A stretch of DNA of 64,000 nt from Brugia malayi (lineage: Eukaryota; Nematoda; Chromadorea; Rhabditida; Onchocercidae): positions 13,140,001 through 13,204,000 of the forward strand of contig NW_025062478.1 of assembly GCF_000002995.4 (NCBI RefSeq), written 5' to 3'. Position numbers and translations under genes: made by a program. The notes beneath the pieces were generated by a model, which was not told the origin of the DNA, searched no databases, and saw nothing but the letters and a program-made list of their open reading frames with translations. Shown piece by piece: positions 26,076 to 41,500 of this stretch; within the stretch, counting starts at the first letter, position 1; every line of letters begins with the position of its first letter.

Positions 26076-29000
26076 CCTCGTAAAAAATGAATGTTTATTA
26101 CAAAAGAAGCATGGATATATTTAAGCAAAAATAATAAATTTAAGCATGTTGAGTTATTTCGTATTGAATGATGGAAAAGATTAATTGAGAAAGTTAAAAT
26201 GAAAAAATTTATCATTGATTTTTTTTTTTTTTTTAAATTTTGATTCACTTTTCAAGATTCTATTTGATTGATTTATAAAACGATTTTTTTTCCTTCTTTT
26301 CACTAATATTTATTAATGTAACATTTTTTTTTTTTTCTTCTGGCATTTTATGAAATTAACATCATTTTATCATTTATTATTTACAATCTCAATAATTCGA
26401 ATCAATTTATTCTATTAATACTAATTTTTTATTGAATTAATTAGCATATAATAAAATGGCTGAGAAATGCTCATTATGTTATAATAAAATGGCAATGAGA
26501 TGGGATTTATAAAGACGAAATACTTTTCTTGATTGATCAACATTCATTCCCTCATCATTTAATGAATATCCGATTAAATTAACTTCAATTTCTTTTTGCA
26601 ATCCTAGATAAATGTTAAAGTTTCTTGTTATTGAATTAGAGTTTTGCAGAAAGACAATGACATTGCTTAGAGTAGCTACAAAAAGTAAAAATTATAACAA
26701 AAGATTATCAAAATTTGATGAAAAAAAAAAATTTTGAATCTTTTTTATTTCCCAAACTTTTTTTTCTCTTTTTTTTTTTGTTTTAATTTTCTAACTATCA
26801 ATTTTTGCAAGAGTGCCACAAATAATGGGATGATAATTGAATTATTTATTTCTTATCCAAATTATACATGTGCATTTTTTATTTTTATTTTTGTTGTTTG
26901 TTTCTTTTTCTTTTTGCTTTTATTGATAAAATAAAATGGTTGCAAAAGATAATGATAATTTTTATCATTTTATCATACTTGATAAATGTATTATAGTTAA
27001 GAGAATGGAATTTATATTAGATTTAAATGATAAAATAAAATAATTCTATTGATTGTAATAAATCTTATAACATCTGATAAATGTGATTGTTGAAAGATTA
27101 GAAATTTATATCAAATTTAAACAATAAAACAAGAATATTGCAAGAATAATAATAAATCTTATCATATCTGATACGTGCATATGTATGTGTCGTAGCTAAA
27201 AGATTAAAATTTAAATTGAAATTTAAGTGACAAAAACAAAATGATGCAGAAATAATAATAAATCATATATGGCATATATATATTTCATAGATGAAAGATT
27301 AGAATTTATATCAAATTTATTTTAAAATAATTGAACATTATTTTAAAATAAATTTGTTAAAATAATTAATATTGCTTTATCAAAAAAAATGAACAAAAAT
27401 TTAAAAAAAAAACTGTCCAAATTATTGCAAAACTTGTAAAACTATTTAACAAAAAAAAATTTTTTTTAATATTTAGCTCTTTTCTGTCACACTATTACAT
27501 TTTTTTTTTCTAAAAAATGAATTTTAATCATTTTTTAAAGCTCTATTTTTTCCTTTTTGTTTCATTTTATTTTATCTTTTTTTTTTTTTTTTTTGTTATA
27601 ATTTTAAAATAATTCTACAACATTTATAAGTTATGAATCCAAAACAAGCTGATTATTATTTATAAAACTATTTTGAAAGTTTCATTTTTTGTTTTTTCGT
27701 AATTTTACTTTTAAATAAAAAACAAAAAAAATCATATGTTCTTTAAGTTAAGTTAAGGTATGAAAAATGATATATAAATGTAATCTTGTATGAATTATAT
27801 ATTCTAACTCTTTAAGAGTAATTACTATCAAAAATTTACGATTACTTCTAAATACTACTTGTTTCCAAATATATTTGAAAGTAAAAATGAAAAAGTAAAT
27901 AAGTTTCCAATTTTTTTTTGTTCCTTATTTTTCAAAAAAAAAAAAAAAAATGTTCGCCTTTTTTTGCAAAAATAATTGATTTATTAAAGAGTAAAAAAAA
28001 AATTAAACAATATATGCTTGGGCAACATTTTCTTCACAAACTATTTTCAAATTTATGATTTAGTAGCTAAAATCCTTTAATTTTTTTCGTCTTTTTTTTT
28101 TAAATATTAATTTTTGTTAATTAAAAGCAATATTTGTTTAAATTTTTTTTTTTTTAATATTTTTATATATTCTCCGCTCTATTTTTACAAAATAAAACGG
28201 AAAAAAAAACTTCATTGACTTTTTTTTTAATCATTTATTTATCATTTAAATGAATAAATAAGATTGTTACATTGCTAAAAACTTTTAATCGATCAATTGA
28301 ATAAATTATACAAAAAAGTAATTTGTGAAAGTTTCGCTTCATTTTCTATTTCTATTCAATTTTTTTTTTTTAATTTTTAATTCTTTTCTTTGTTTTGAAT
28401 AATAAATGTTTGAAAGTTTTGTTTAGCTTTTTTTGTGTGTATGTGTGTGTTGATTGTTTTATTAGAAGAGGAAGTAGATGAGAAAAGATAATTTATTAAT
28501 TTAAAAAAAAAATTGATTGAATAAAATCCTAAGGGATATTTTAAATAGGACATTTTTTGATATAGCAATGAGAGAAATTCATTTTATCTATCATCATCAA
28601 TTCAAATATATTATCATTTTAATAATAGCAAATAGTTGGATAATAATAGCAAAAAATTAACAATTTTGAAAAGTTAGTAAAATGCATGGAAAAATTTCAA
28701 TATCTAATTAATGAAATCAAATATGAAAGTATATTATGGGTTAATTTTTAATATGAAAATATAGTAACGGTTAATTTTTAAGTTTTAATGATAGAAAAAT
28801 GGGTTGAAAACATCGTATGGGCTGATTAAAATAGATTTAAACAAATGATAAATTAGTGATGACAGAAAAAGAAAGCAAAAAGTTGATATTATCAAAATTT
28901 AGTGAACAAAATTTAAATTGAAAAAAGCAAATAAGAAATAATTCCAATGAACTTTTTAATGATTTATTATCTGTAAGTTATAATAAATTATAATAAATTT

Positions 29001-29283
29001 TAAAATATTAACTGAATTTTATTTATTATTTATGAAATAGATAAATAAATGCCCAAAAATATTCATATTGTTGTATGAATTAATGAAACGCTAATATTAT
29101 ATTATTTCAATTAATATAAATTAATTTAACAATTTCTCATTTCAAATTTTTATAACAAAATGTAACACAATGAAAATTATTGTTAACGTAGCACTTTTCT
29201 TTTATTTTTATTTTTTAATAAATTTATAAATTATTTTAAGGTACAGTAAAATTTTATTTCGAATTTTTTGCAATTTATTTATA

Positions 29284-32200
29284 ATGGAACAAAATAAAAA
29301 GCATCATATTTCGCTGTCATCATTAACGTCACCAAATGATAAACGTTTGAAACCGTTCACTCATTTATTTATGGATCAAACAAATCTTCACAGTACCAGC
29401 ATTCCCAGAAATACTTTACGACATTTTAATTCACCATCGGTTATACTTAATGATTTTGGTCCTGCTAGCTGTAAGTTAATGAAATTAATTAATTAATTAA
29501 TTAATTCACTAATTAAAATGAGAGATATGAATTGAATAGAAGTATGAAGTTAAATATTTTAAATTAAACTAAATTTTCAAAAAAAAAAAAAAAAGCAAGA
29601 AAGAGAAAAGAAAGAAAGAAATTACTACAATGGAAAAAATAATTTTTTTGATAGTATATATATATATATATAATTAAATAGGAATTAAAAAAAAAGACGA
29701 AATAAATAAATGCACAAAATAGATATAAGAATTGAATAAATACATATATGAAATGAATAAATAGATTAAAAGTATAATAAATACATGAATGAATAAATAA
29801 ATAATTAGATATTATATACAACTAATTTTTTTTTTTTGTTTAATATCTAACTAAAAAATTAAAATTTTTTTTTCTATTTAAAATTTTAGCAGATCCAGAT
29901 ATTAAAAGTCGACCATTATCATCATCATTATCAAGATTATCAGCTTCACCATGTTCATTTCATCGAAGGTTAGTTCTTCTCTCTTTTTTCATTATTTATA
30001 AAATAATTTTCTCAATCAATCATTTGATTTATTCTTTATTAAATTTTTTATTTATCTAATTATATGTTTTATATTTTTTAAAAAAAAAGAAATAAAAAGG
30101 TAACATTTATATTGCCAAAAGTTTTGCACAAATTTTACTTATAATTTAATGCAAATTTGTTAGAGTAGAGCACTTAAAATTATGCAAAATAAGAATAAAA
30201 AATGACAAATTGAATGAGTTTGATAAGAATTCTTGAAAAGAGAGAGGGAGAGGGAGAGGGAAACAATAAATGTGTATAATTCAATGAAGCATATTATATT
30301 ATTTAAGTATAATTCAAAAATATATCTTTCATTTTCAGTTTATTATTATGCATTTGATATTTAAAAATTTACTATTTCCTTTAATTTCTTTCTTTTTATA
30401 TGTTTAATTTAAAATTCTGCTTTTCTTTCAGTTTTTTTTTTTTTTTTTTGCACCTCTTTTTTTTTAATTTTTTAATTTTTAATTTGTTTTTTTTTTTGCA
30501 CCTCTTTTTTTAATTTTTAATTTGAACAAAATGAAATATTGTTGTTTTCTTGTTTCAAAGAATTTGTAATAATTATTTTAAAAAAAAAAAAAAAAAAAAG
30601 TAGATTGAAAAATAAGATAGAAAAAGAAAAAAATGTTTAATTAATGATTTGAAGAAAATATTATTGCTTGCTCATTGTTGCTTAGAAACGATTATAGATA
30701 GTAGCGAAATCATTTCAAGTTAATTAATATTTCAATAAACAAATTCTCAATTATACCTTTTCATTTTATTTACGTAAAATTGATTGATTCATTCATTCAT
30801 TCATTCATTCAGTCATTCAGTCATTCATTCATTCATTCATTCATTCATTCATTAAAATATTATTACATTCATTTCTGAATGCTTTTCATTGCATAATTAG
30901 CATTTTAGTATTGAATAAGTTTTTACAAATTTCACATACTTTATGCTAATTTAATCATTTCATTTTCACTTAATTTCATTATATTTCATTTAACACTTTT
31001 TAAATGATTAATTATTTACATCAAAATTTGAAAATATGGTAAAATTATTCATAAATGAAGAAAAAAAAAGCAATTAAGACATTCCTATTAATCATTTAAT
31101 TTTTCTAAAATTTTTTTACTTTTAAAATTTCAAACTTTTACAAACAGAAAAAAAATACTATGAAGTGAAAATATAATTAAAGATTTTTTTTTATAATTAA
31201 AATATATTAAGTGGGAAAAAAATGGACGCGTAATTGATACATTAAAATATAATTGAAAACTTTTCTCTTCTTTTTGTGCAAAAAAAAAGAAAAAAAAAAG
31301 GAATTTATAAATGAATTTTAAATGTAAAGCATCAATCTAAATTTTTCAATTAATTAATTATTAATCGATTACTCGTTGTTTACATAACAAAACTCTTTGT
31401 TTTTTTCTTTTTCTTTTTTCATATTCTCTAATTTAAGCTAAAATTTTGTTATGCTAAAATTTATGATGAACAAAAAGAAAAAAAAAGAAGTGATGTGAAA
31501 TTATGCCTTTAAATTAATATTTTATAAAATGAAATAAAATCAATACAGTCGGAAAGTATTGGAAAATATTTATCAAATTTCAAGCATTTAATATCTAATT
31601 TCCATTTTGCACTAATGTTTGCATAAATAATATTTATCTTTTCAGTGAAATAAAATTCAATTCTCTACATACTATCATTTTTTTTTTTTAATTGTTTGAT
31701 TAATTTTTCTCCAACAATTAAATCATTGTTAATTTTTTCTCTAACAATTAAACAATTCAAATTAATGCTACAGCTTTTTTTTAAAAGAAAAAAAAAAAAG
31801 AGAAAATTGCATTTTTGTTGTATTTTCTATCGCTAACAAAAAACCATTCATTCCTACTTTTTTTTAAAAAAAAAGTTTTAAAAAAGTTTTTTCTTAAAAA
31901 AAAAAGTAGTCGTAATATTTACAATTTTTATTTTTTCCTCCTTCCTTTTTTTATTCTTTCTTTTTTTTTTTGACTCTTCGTTGAAAGTAATTGAAAAAGT
32001 AAAAGTGAAGAGAGTTTCTTTAAAGTCAATTTAGTTTTCTTTTTTTTTTTGTATCTTTTTTTCCTATTAATTATTTCAGTTTTATTTCATGTTTACATAA
32101 GTTATAATTTAACAAAAATGAGAAATTAAAAAATTTGTCACTTTCTTATCTGTTAAATAATTTATAAATTGTTGAGCGGAAATATCTTAAAAAGTCAACA

Positions 32201-35200
32201 AATTTCATTTTCTCTTTCTTTTCTCTCTCTCTGTGTGTGTGTGTTTTTTTTTTACACAAAAAGTTTTTTTTTTTTGTTTACTTTTTCTTTTATTTTCTTT
32301 TTTTTTCAATTTTTTTTTTTTTTTGTTTAATTTCTCCATCAATCAAACAATAATTTCTTTCCATCCATTTTTCTTCTTTCTTTTTTTTTGTCTCATTTAT
32401 TTAAGTGTCAATCACTTTTTTTTTTTATTTAACGATTGAATCATTGCAAAGAAAAAAATAAAATAAAAGTTTTAGAAAATACACTAAGTTAAATGTACTT
32501 TAGCTGTGCAAAATAATATTTTTGAAATTTTCATTCGTTGTAGCATTTTTATTACTTTCAATTGTTTGCTACGATTGTCTTTGTTTCATACTAAATTTTC
32601 ATTTTCGTTTTTCGTTTTTTTAATTTCTAATTGTCATTTCTAATATTTTTATATTATTAGGAAATAATGAGATATAAGTAAGATTTACTAAACATATATT
32701 CCATGATATATTAATCATATACAATTCTTATTTACATACTTATTTCATTGTAAAAATTTTTTATTTTTTGATTGATTTGAAATAAAATAGAAAATAATTT
32801 TATAAAATATAATCAATAATTAATAAATTTACTTTTTTTTATTTACGCATTATTTCATCTTCACTTCTTTATTGATCAAAAATTTCTGTTTTTTCTTTTT
32901 TCTCTTTTTTGTTCGAGCAAATTCTAGTAAAATTTGCAATTCTATAATAAATTCTAAAAAATTACTTTTATTTTTCTTTTTATCTTTTAATTGATTTATT
33001 TACCGACCAAAAATTTTGCATTTTTAACTGAAGCAATTGAATTTATACTTTTTTTTTTGCTAATTTTACAGTTTTACATTTTAAAATAGATTGAAAAAAT
33101 TACTTCCATTTAAAATTACTTCCACTTTTCCCCTTTTTCACTTTTTCTTTGCTTATTTATTAATTAAAATTTGATTATCATTCATTAATATTGCTAATTA
33201 TTATTAACCATACACGAACTGAATGCATATATGCTATTAATAATAATAATAATTGTTTATTACTTAACTTTAGCAATTATAAACTATTATTGCACAATAT
33301 GTTGCATTCTTTTTTGCATGCATAAATGTGTATTGCATGCCATGCATGCATTAGAAAAATTATTAAATAAATGTTAAAAGTATATTTCTAAACAAAAAAA
33401 AAAAAAAATTGTATAATAAATCTATCATTTTATCTATCATCGTAATCAATGCTATTAAAAGTAAATTAAAGTAGCAAAATTGGAGAGTATTAATAGCTCT
33501 GTGCATGGCATGTATGTATGTATGTGTGTATGTATGTATGTGTGTGTGTATGTGTGTGTGTGTGTGTGTATGTGTATGTGAATAAGAAAATAAAGTAAAA
33601 AGTATTTGAAAATAAAGTATTTCAATCTTTGACTCTTAACTTAAAGCATCATTTCAAATGTAAACATTTCATTGCCAATATAACTTTGATCATATTTAAT
33701 GGATGGAGTCGTTTTGAATAAATTCACATAATTTATTTTTAGAACAAAAAAGAAAAAAAAAGAAAAAATGCAGAAAACAAAAAAAAAATTAAATTTTTTT
33801 TTTTTATTTAAGAAAAAAAAACAAATAAAATAAAAATTAGTCAATAATAATGCATTAGAAAGAGAAAAAGAATTTTTTTAAATAAATATTTAGATAGCAA
33901 AAAAAATTCTAAAATCAGTTGTTTGTTAACAATTTATTTGAATCAAATTCTAATATATTTGCTTATTTCGAATAATGAATGAATTTTAATGATATTAATA
34001 ATTATTTAAGAATTTTGAAAAATATAAACTTTTTAGTTTTGTATTTATTCTATTTCCACCAGTTTAGCTTATTTGCCTTTAAGCTATAATTTTATATTTT
34101 TTTTTTTTTCAATTTTTATTTTTTTAATTTTTTGTTAGAAGTACTTTAAGCTATTGATAATTAATTCTAATTTATATGCAAATATAATGTAGCATCATAT
34201 GTTTAATGTCGCAAAAATTTATTTATTCAAAATTATTTAATATATTCAATTTTGGTTTTTTTTAAAAAAAAAATTTTTTTTAATTTAGGTAATGAAAGGA
34301 ATTTATAAAATTACATAAGGTAGGAAAAAATTGCAAATATATCATCTAAATTTAAGTGAAATTCATTATCTAATAATATTAATTTAATAAAATCAAATTA
34401 TACAAAAAATATTTTAGAAATGATAAAATGAAAATGCTAAATGTTTTTGTTCATTTCATTTTGGATCAAAAATCACACTTTGAATGACGTAAAAAGAGCA
34501 CTTTTTAGGAATTGCCCCGCGGGTTAAATGTGGGAAATAGATTAGAAAGCAAAAACAATTAACATTTATAGCGATATAATAGATTTTAAAATTGTAAAAA
34601 GTTTTTTAATTATTAATTTTTAAAACATTCTTACATTTTTTTTTTTTTTTTAATGTAACATTTCATTTGTGTTTGTGTTTGTGTGTTTTTTTTCACTGAA
34701 ATGTTTAATTTTTTTTCCGCCAAAAATCTTTTTTTTTTTCTTCGAGAATAGTCTTTTTACTATGAAATTTTTCCGCTAAAAAATTTTTCCTTTTGTTTTT
34801 TTTTTTTAAATTATTATCATTAAAGAAAAGCATAAATTAGCAAATAAAAATAATATTGTATAAAGTTATAATGCAAAAGCACTCTCATCAATCGTATTTT
34901 AATTCAATTTTTCTTTTTTTTTTTTTTCAATTTATTTTTATGTTTATGAACAACTGACTAGAATAAATCCCTCTCTCCTTTTTTTACCATCAAAAAAAAA
35001 AAAAAAAATTAAAATTAAAAGAGAAAAAAAAATTTTTTTATTTAGTAGTACTGATTAATTTCAATGCATTTAAATAATTGATTGTTATTAAAAAAAAAAA
35101 AATCTTTTTCAATAAGATATTAACTGATTACGAATATGTAAAATGATTAGCTGTGAAAAAGAAAAAAAAAAAATTAGCCAAGAAATGATAATTAAATCTT

Positions 35201-35422
35201 TTTTTTCCTATTTTTTACAAGCAACGAGCAGCTCTGATGATTATTTCATTAATATTTTATTGATAATTTTTATAAATCAATTTCTTTCTTCCGTTTTTAT
35301 TATTATTATTATCAGTCTTATTACCACTGTTACTAGTAGTTATTATTACTATTATTATCATTCTTATTACAATTGCTATTATTAGTTATTAATATGCTTA
35401 CTATTATTTCTATTATTATTAC

Positions 35423-35504
<82 letters not shown>

Positions 35505-38500
35505 GTTGTTGCTACTTATTTAAAATCGTCCTTTATTATAAAATGCTATAATGTGTTGATAAAAGAAATATAATAAATTGTGTAATACTTAAAAAACTTT
35601 AAATTTCATTGAAATTACTCAGTAATTTTTTTAATATTACATTAGCATAAACTAGTGTGTGCTGAGATATAGGTAAAATATCATTTTAAAAAAATGACGC
35701 ATAATAGAAAAAATTTTCAATCATCATATTTAATTCAATTTCAACCTCTAAAGTGCATAACAGATGTTAAAAAAAAAAAAAAAAAAAGAAATGTCGGAAT
35801 TCCAAAAAAAAAAAAAAGAAAAAATTATTTTATAAATGAACAAAAATTCTCTTTTTTCTTTTCTTTTTCAAATAAGAGAGAAAAATGAAAGAGAAAACGC
35901 TTACTTTTCAATTCTAACAATTTTGAAAATTTAATTTATAAATTAACACTCATTTAATTGTAAATAAAAAAAAGAAAAAAGAAAGAAAGCACTGAGTGAA
36001 ATGATTTTTCTATAATTCAAAAAATTTAATTGGTTAGAAAGTATTGCTGTGATACTTTTAATATTATTCATTCAAAATTGCTATAATATTTTCTTGTATG
36101 CAATCAATTTGTTGAATTTTTTAACAAAATATTTTCATTTTTTTTTTTTTTTTAAACATTCTTTCCAAAAAAAAAAAAGAGAAATAAAAAAATTAATCGA
36201 AAAAAAAATGATAAGCATATAAAGAATTTGTATAATAATTTATATTTCATATTTTATTTTTTTTTTTATTTTGATTGTTTCGATTATTTCATTTAATCAC
36301 ATCATTCAATCAGTAATACTTTCATCTTTTTAATAATTTTTTCTGTGATAAAAATTGAAAATTTTTTAAAATTTCAAAATTTCTTTCGTTCCTTTTTTTT
36401 ACAATTTTTTGTAAAACTTTAAAAAGTTATTGATATTAAAACAATTTTTGTTTTTAATTTATTTTCTTTTCTTTCCTAGTTTTATACTTTCTTTCTATAT
36501 TTACTTTAACCTTTTAGATTTAAATTGCAATCAAAAAAAAATTATTACTTCAAAAGATAATTTTTAACTAATTAATTGTATTGTCGTTTTACTTTAGTTT
36601 TGCTTTAGTAAAAATGAAAATCGTTACTTTAGAATAAGTAAGTGATACTTTTACAAGAATTTATGATAAAAAGTTAAAGTAAAAATTGTCAGAATTTGGA
36701 TAATATTTTTTATGATTTTTAGTTTCATAAAAATTTGTCATTTTTGAATAAAAAAAAGAAAAAAAAAAGAAAGGAACGGAAAAAAAATGAAAAATAAATG
36801 TTTCAAAAATCAGATCAAAAAATGATTTTATTTCATTTTTGTATAAAATGAAAAGAAATTTTCCTCTTTTCTTTTTTTTTTCTTACTTCAAAATTAAATT
36901 TTTATTGAACCAAAATCATTAAATTATAGAAATCTATTTTTGATTTATTTATTTCTTTTTTTTTTTTTGTATGCTAAAATTATGTACAATTTGTTTCTGT
37001 TATTTAATTTGCAAAAATTTAAGCTATTTTTTTCTAATTTTTTTTTAGAATTTGCTAAATTCATTATCAAATCGATTCAAAAAAGAAAAAAAAATTTTTT
37101 TTTTTTTATTCACAATTTTTAAACGATTGATTAGCATAATTAATTAGTCAGACCAATAAATAAGCTTTTTAATAATAGCTAATGTGAAAATGTAAATTTC
37201 AGCTCAATGAATTTAAATTAATTTTATCTTTTTCCCACAGCATTCATTTATAATCCATTAAATATTAGTTTATTCTTTGTATTTAAGTTTATAAAATAAG
37301 CTACAATTTTTAGTTTGCATTTATTAATATTTATAAAATTTGTACATTAATAATTCAAATAAATAAATGAATATTTTGATTTGAAATTTTTTTATGAAAC
37401 TTTTCAAATTTTTAGGTGTTAAATTTTATAGCCTTTAAAAATTATTAAATCTATTATAATTCGATTCTTTAAGTATACAATTAATTCAATATTTCGATCA
37501 AAAATTTCTATTGCAATTTTTCAATCAAATGTATTTGAGAAAAGGAGGAGAAAACGTGATAATTCTTATCATATATCATTTTAACTATAATTATCACTTT
37601 GAAAAAAAAATGAGTTAAAATAAAATAACTCTTTATAAAATGTTAAAATATATTTGTAAAAAAAAAAAAAAAAGAAAAGAAAATGATTATAATACATTAA
37701 TATCCTATTTTTGAAGTATTTTGAAATTTTAAACATTGGAATTGCAATAGCATATGGAAATTTAGTTTTAGTTTTATTAAAAAAAGAAGGATTTTTTTTT
37801 AATAATCATATTTGATAAGTAATCAATAAATCATTGAGTTATCGTCAGTTGTTTTATCATGCAGTAAACAAGTTTATAATTTGAATTTATCATTAAATAT
37901 TACAATTTTAATTTTGAAATCTTATTTCTAGCATACCTAATATTTTTTATTATATTTAATGAAAATTTATTTCCAATCCAAAAAAAAAAAACGAAAAAAT
38001 GAATAATATTATTTTTCAATTATTGTTAGATAAAATAAAATTATGCTAATATCAAATTGTAAGCAATCTTAAAAACAAATACAACGCAATTAGTTTTTAA
38101 TTAATACTATTTTCCTTTTTATATTGCTAGGCTAATAACATATAATTTAGTAAAAGTAAAAGGATAAAAAAATTTTACATAAACTATTTTTTACTAATTA
38201 CTTCATTTTTCTTTTTTGTTTGCAATTTTTTTAATTTTTAAATTTCTACTACAGTTCTTTTCCCTTCTTTCTTGTTTTTTGCTGACCTCTAACCTTTCTA
38301 AAATATCAAAATTTTATTTTCACCAATTTTGTTTTAAAAAAATTTGACTGTATAAGCTATAATAATTATTTTTATTTTGTCAATCAAACAAATAGTAAAA
38401 TCTAAAAGTTCTCAAAAAAAAAAGCACTTAATATTTTTAAATTTTTAATGAAATTTACTGTGGTTGTTATGTTTACTAAGCAATAATTCATTCAATCATT

Positions 38501-41500
38501 TCATTTCATTTCTTATTCCCTTTTAAAATTTTTATATTTTGCATAAAATTCATGTATAATATACGTATTCTCACATGCATGTTTTTGCACGAAACACGTA
38601 ACTTATTTTTTTTTTTTTTTTTTTATAAAACGTCACTTTATTGTTGCGTTTCATTTTGATTATTTGTCAAAGTATTATTTTATAATTAAACTTTGATCAG
38701 TTATTACAACTAAAAATTTAACTGATTAGTATGATTAATAAAAGCTGAAAAGAAAATATTATAGTATAAAAATATTTCATATGATATTAATTATTATTTT
38801 ATACATTAAAAATAATTTTCCTATAATAATGATAATAACAAATGACAAATGATAAGTGATCAAATGATAAATAATGAATGATATAACATATATTAAACTA
38901 AAAAAGATCTCATATTTTATTGAAAATAATTCATAAGAAACTACCGTATCATAATATATTTTAATCTAATTTTGTACTGCTATAAGCTTATCATAATGAA
39001 ATGGAATAAAATTTTATGATTCATTTCAATAAATTATCAAATTTATTTTTAATCTCATAATTCAAGAAACGAAAAAAGAGAGAGAGAGGAAAAGAGAGAA
39101 AGAAAAGAATTGTAGGGTGCAACAGGGGATATCAACGATGCCTGTATGTGGACCGGACGGTCGAACACTACAGAAAGGTGCAACGGTAACAAATTCATCA
39201 CCACGGAATAGTACCATGTAGGCTTATTAATACTAATTAATACATTTCTAGAAATAAAAAAAAAAAAAAGAAATTTTGAAATATACAATTAAATATTTTT
39301 TCAATTTTTATTAATTACATTGGTTTAAAATTTTATATAGTTTTTTTTTTTTTTTTTTTTTTGATAATTTCAAGAAAAAATTATTTCAAAAAAAGTAGAA
39401 TAAAAAAGTAATTAAATGCACTTATTTAATTTATTTTGTTTATTTATTTGCTTTTTGTTTTTCCTTTTTTTTTTTGCAGCATTTTATGCACAAATTTTTG
39501 TTAAAGTTTTTTTTTTTTCATATTTATATTACATATAAATCTAATTTTTTCTATTTCATTTGTCTTATTTTATTTTGTTATTCAAAAAAAAAAAAAATAT
39601 TTTAATGTCTGAAAACTTCTCAATTTCTTTAATATTATATCTTTTTTTTTAAAAAAAAAAAACAAAAAAAAGTTTTTTTTAGTTATTTTTATATTTTTTA
39701 ATCCATTATCATTTCTATTATCTTCCTTCTATGCTTATGTGATACATATATGTACGTATACTGATAAGAATTATTTCAAATTAAAGTTATAACTTTGTTC
39801 CTTTAATTATTATTATCTAGAAATGTATTTGTTCGAAAATTTTCCTACCAACTACATTTCGTTCTATGATTTCCTTTTAAATAAAAAACAAAAATGGAAA
39901 AAAAAAAAAAAAAAAAACAGTTAAATAAAATTAATAACTCATATATTGATGTATTATTTAATTATTTAAAAAACCGATATATAATAATAATAATATAAAG
40001 TAAAAAATTCTTACCAAAAAAAAAAAATACGATTATATATAAAAGTTAGCATTAATACGAGCAAAAATTTTCAAAAATTAATCAATAATTTTATATTTAA
40101 ATTTTATGCATAATTTTTAATATTTACCGTAAAAAATAATATAAAATAATTTTTTTGTTGATTTTTTTTTCTGAAATTTATTATTGAATTTATTTATTTT
40201 TTCAAAACTAATTCTGAAATTTATAGTTTTGCCTAAAAATATTTTTTTTTTTATTACAAAATTATAAAATTTATGAATTTTTTTTCTTTATTTTTACAAA
40301 TATTATAATTTATTTCACTCCTTTTTTTTTTTTGTAATTTTCAGTAACGAAATTAGTCAATTGGATAAACGTTTCGGACGAAGTTGTGATTTTCTGATAA
40401 AACCACACACCGATGAAATGCGTTTATTCAACAATCCTATTGCTCAGGTTTCAATCAAAAATGAAAATTTAATTTTTTGGAATTAAATTTTACAATGAAT
40501 TAAACAAATGAAAAAAAAAATGTGTCACATTAAATATTTTTTTAAGGTATAAAAAATTTTCAAATATGAAACTAAAAAATTTAAAAAATTTTTTCAATAT
40601 TATTTTAAGAAAAAAAAAGTTAATCATTTCAACAATAGAAACGAAAAAAAAATGATGAATGAAAATAGAAAGATTTGTTGAGAAACTATTTGAAAATATA
40701 TTCTCGAAAAAAAAAAAAAAAATCGATTACAATTTGAAAAAGTTGACCATTAAATTATTAACTGCATTCATAATTATTATTTGTTCAATAATAAACAAAC
40801 AACATAATCATTTTTTAGCAAACAAATTAAATCTCGTACTTTTATTTACAAACCAATCAAATCTCATTAAGTTTACTTGACAAAACAAAAAAAAATAGAA
40901 GAGTGAAAAAAGTCACACAAAAAAAAATTATCTAAAAATATTTTTCATTTCATATCTTTTAAAATATTTTAAAAACTGTTTATTTAAATTAACAATTACA
41001 AATTTAACTTATTTTAAGTATCTCGATTATCTGATAAAATTTTTTATCAAAACCAATGAAAAACGTTTTATATCATAAATTATTGATGGTATACCTGGCG
41101 TAGTAATGAATTCAATTGTTAATCAAATGCAATTATTATCCTCGTAATTTCCTTATCTTACCAAATTCTTTCAATTTTAAAAATAAAGATACTTTGTTAG
41201 ATAAAGAAAAAGAATGAAATTTAGTGGCAAATTTGAAAAATGAAAAAGCTTATTTTCCTAAATATTTATTATATCTTTATAGGAGTAATTAACTAATTTA
41301 ATTGAAAGATTGGAGTTATTAAATTTTTTCATACCTTTTAAATATATGTTTAACCAGAATTAGAGATTTAAGCAAATATTTAAATGCTTATTGTTGTCAA
41401 ACTTAAATTTTTACATTAAAATAATCCATTTCATGGGCGTAGAGGTAATTTGAGTTGTAAACATCAAATAGGAAACAATATATAAAAGGTGGTAGAAACA

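Larger units (their letters stand above)
10177..29283. other. 19-kb gene-poor interval
   Basis: No gene supported on either strand. The first part is presumably the 3'UTR and flank of the GYF gene; I saw no clear AATAAA until about 12579. The rest is A+T-rich DNA with long A and T runs, plus tandem repeats and palindromes listed separately (12765, 14516, 15284, 16227-16735, 18068, 20930, 23087, 23623, 25961). Every longer open frame is T-rich or repeat-derived, giving Phe/Leu/Ile runs and no domain. Distal 5' exons or enhancers of the SK channel gene could hide here. Confidence 0.55.
29969..39115. other. 9.1-kb intron 2 of the SK gene
   Basis: No coding exon found. It contains CATT repeats (30788-30853), TG/TGTA repeats (33511-33580), a TTA array (35411-35505), many A and T runs, and a small G+C-rich spot near 34485-34540 with TGACGTAA and CCCGCGGG. 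Alternative first exons or enhancers could lie here; none is demonstrable. Confidence 0.6.

Noticed and set aside
25787..26083. 98-codon plus-strand frame
   Set aside because: Created by a about 30-bp T-rich tandem repeat; no start context or homology.
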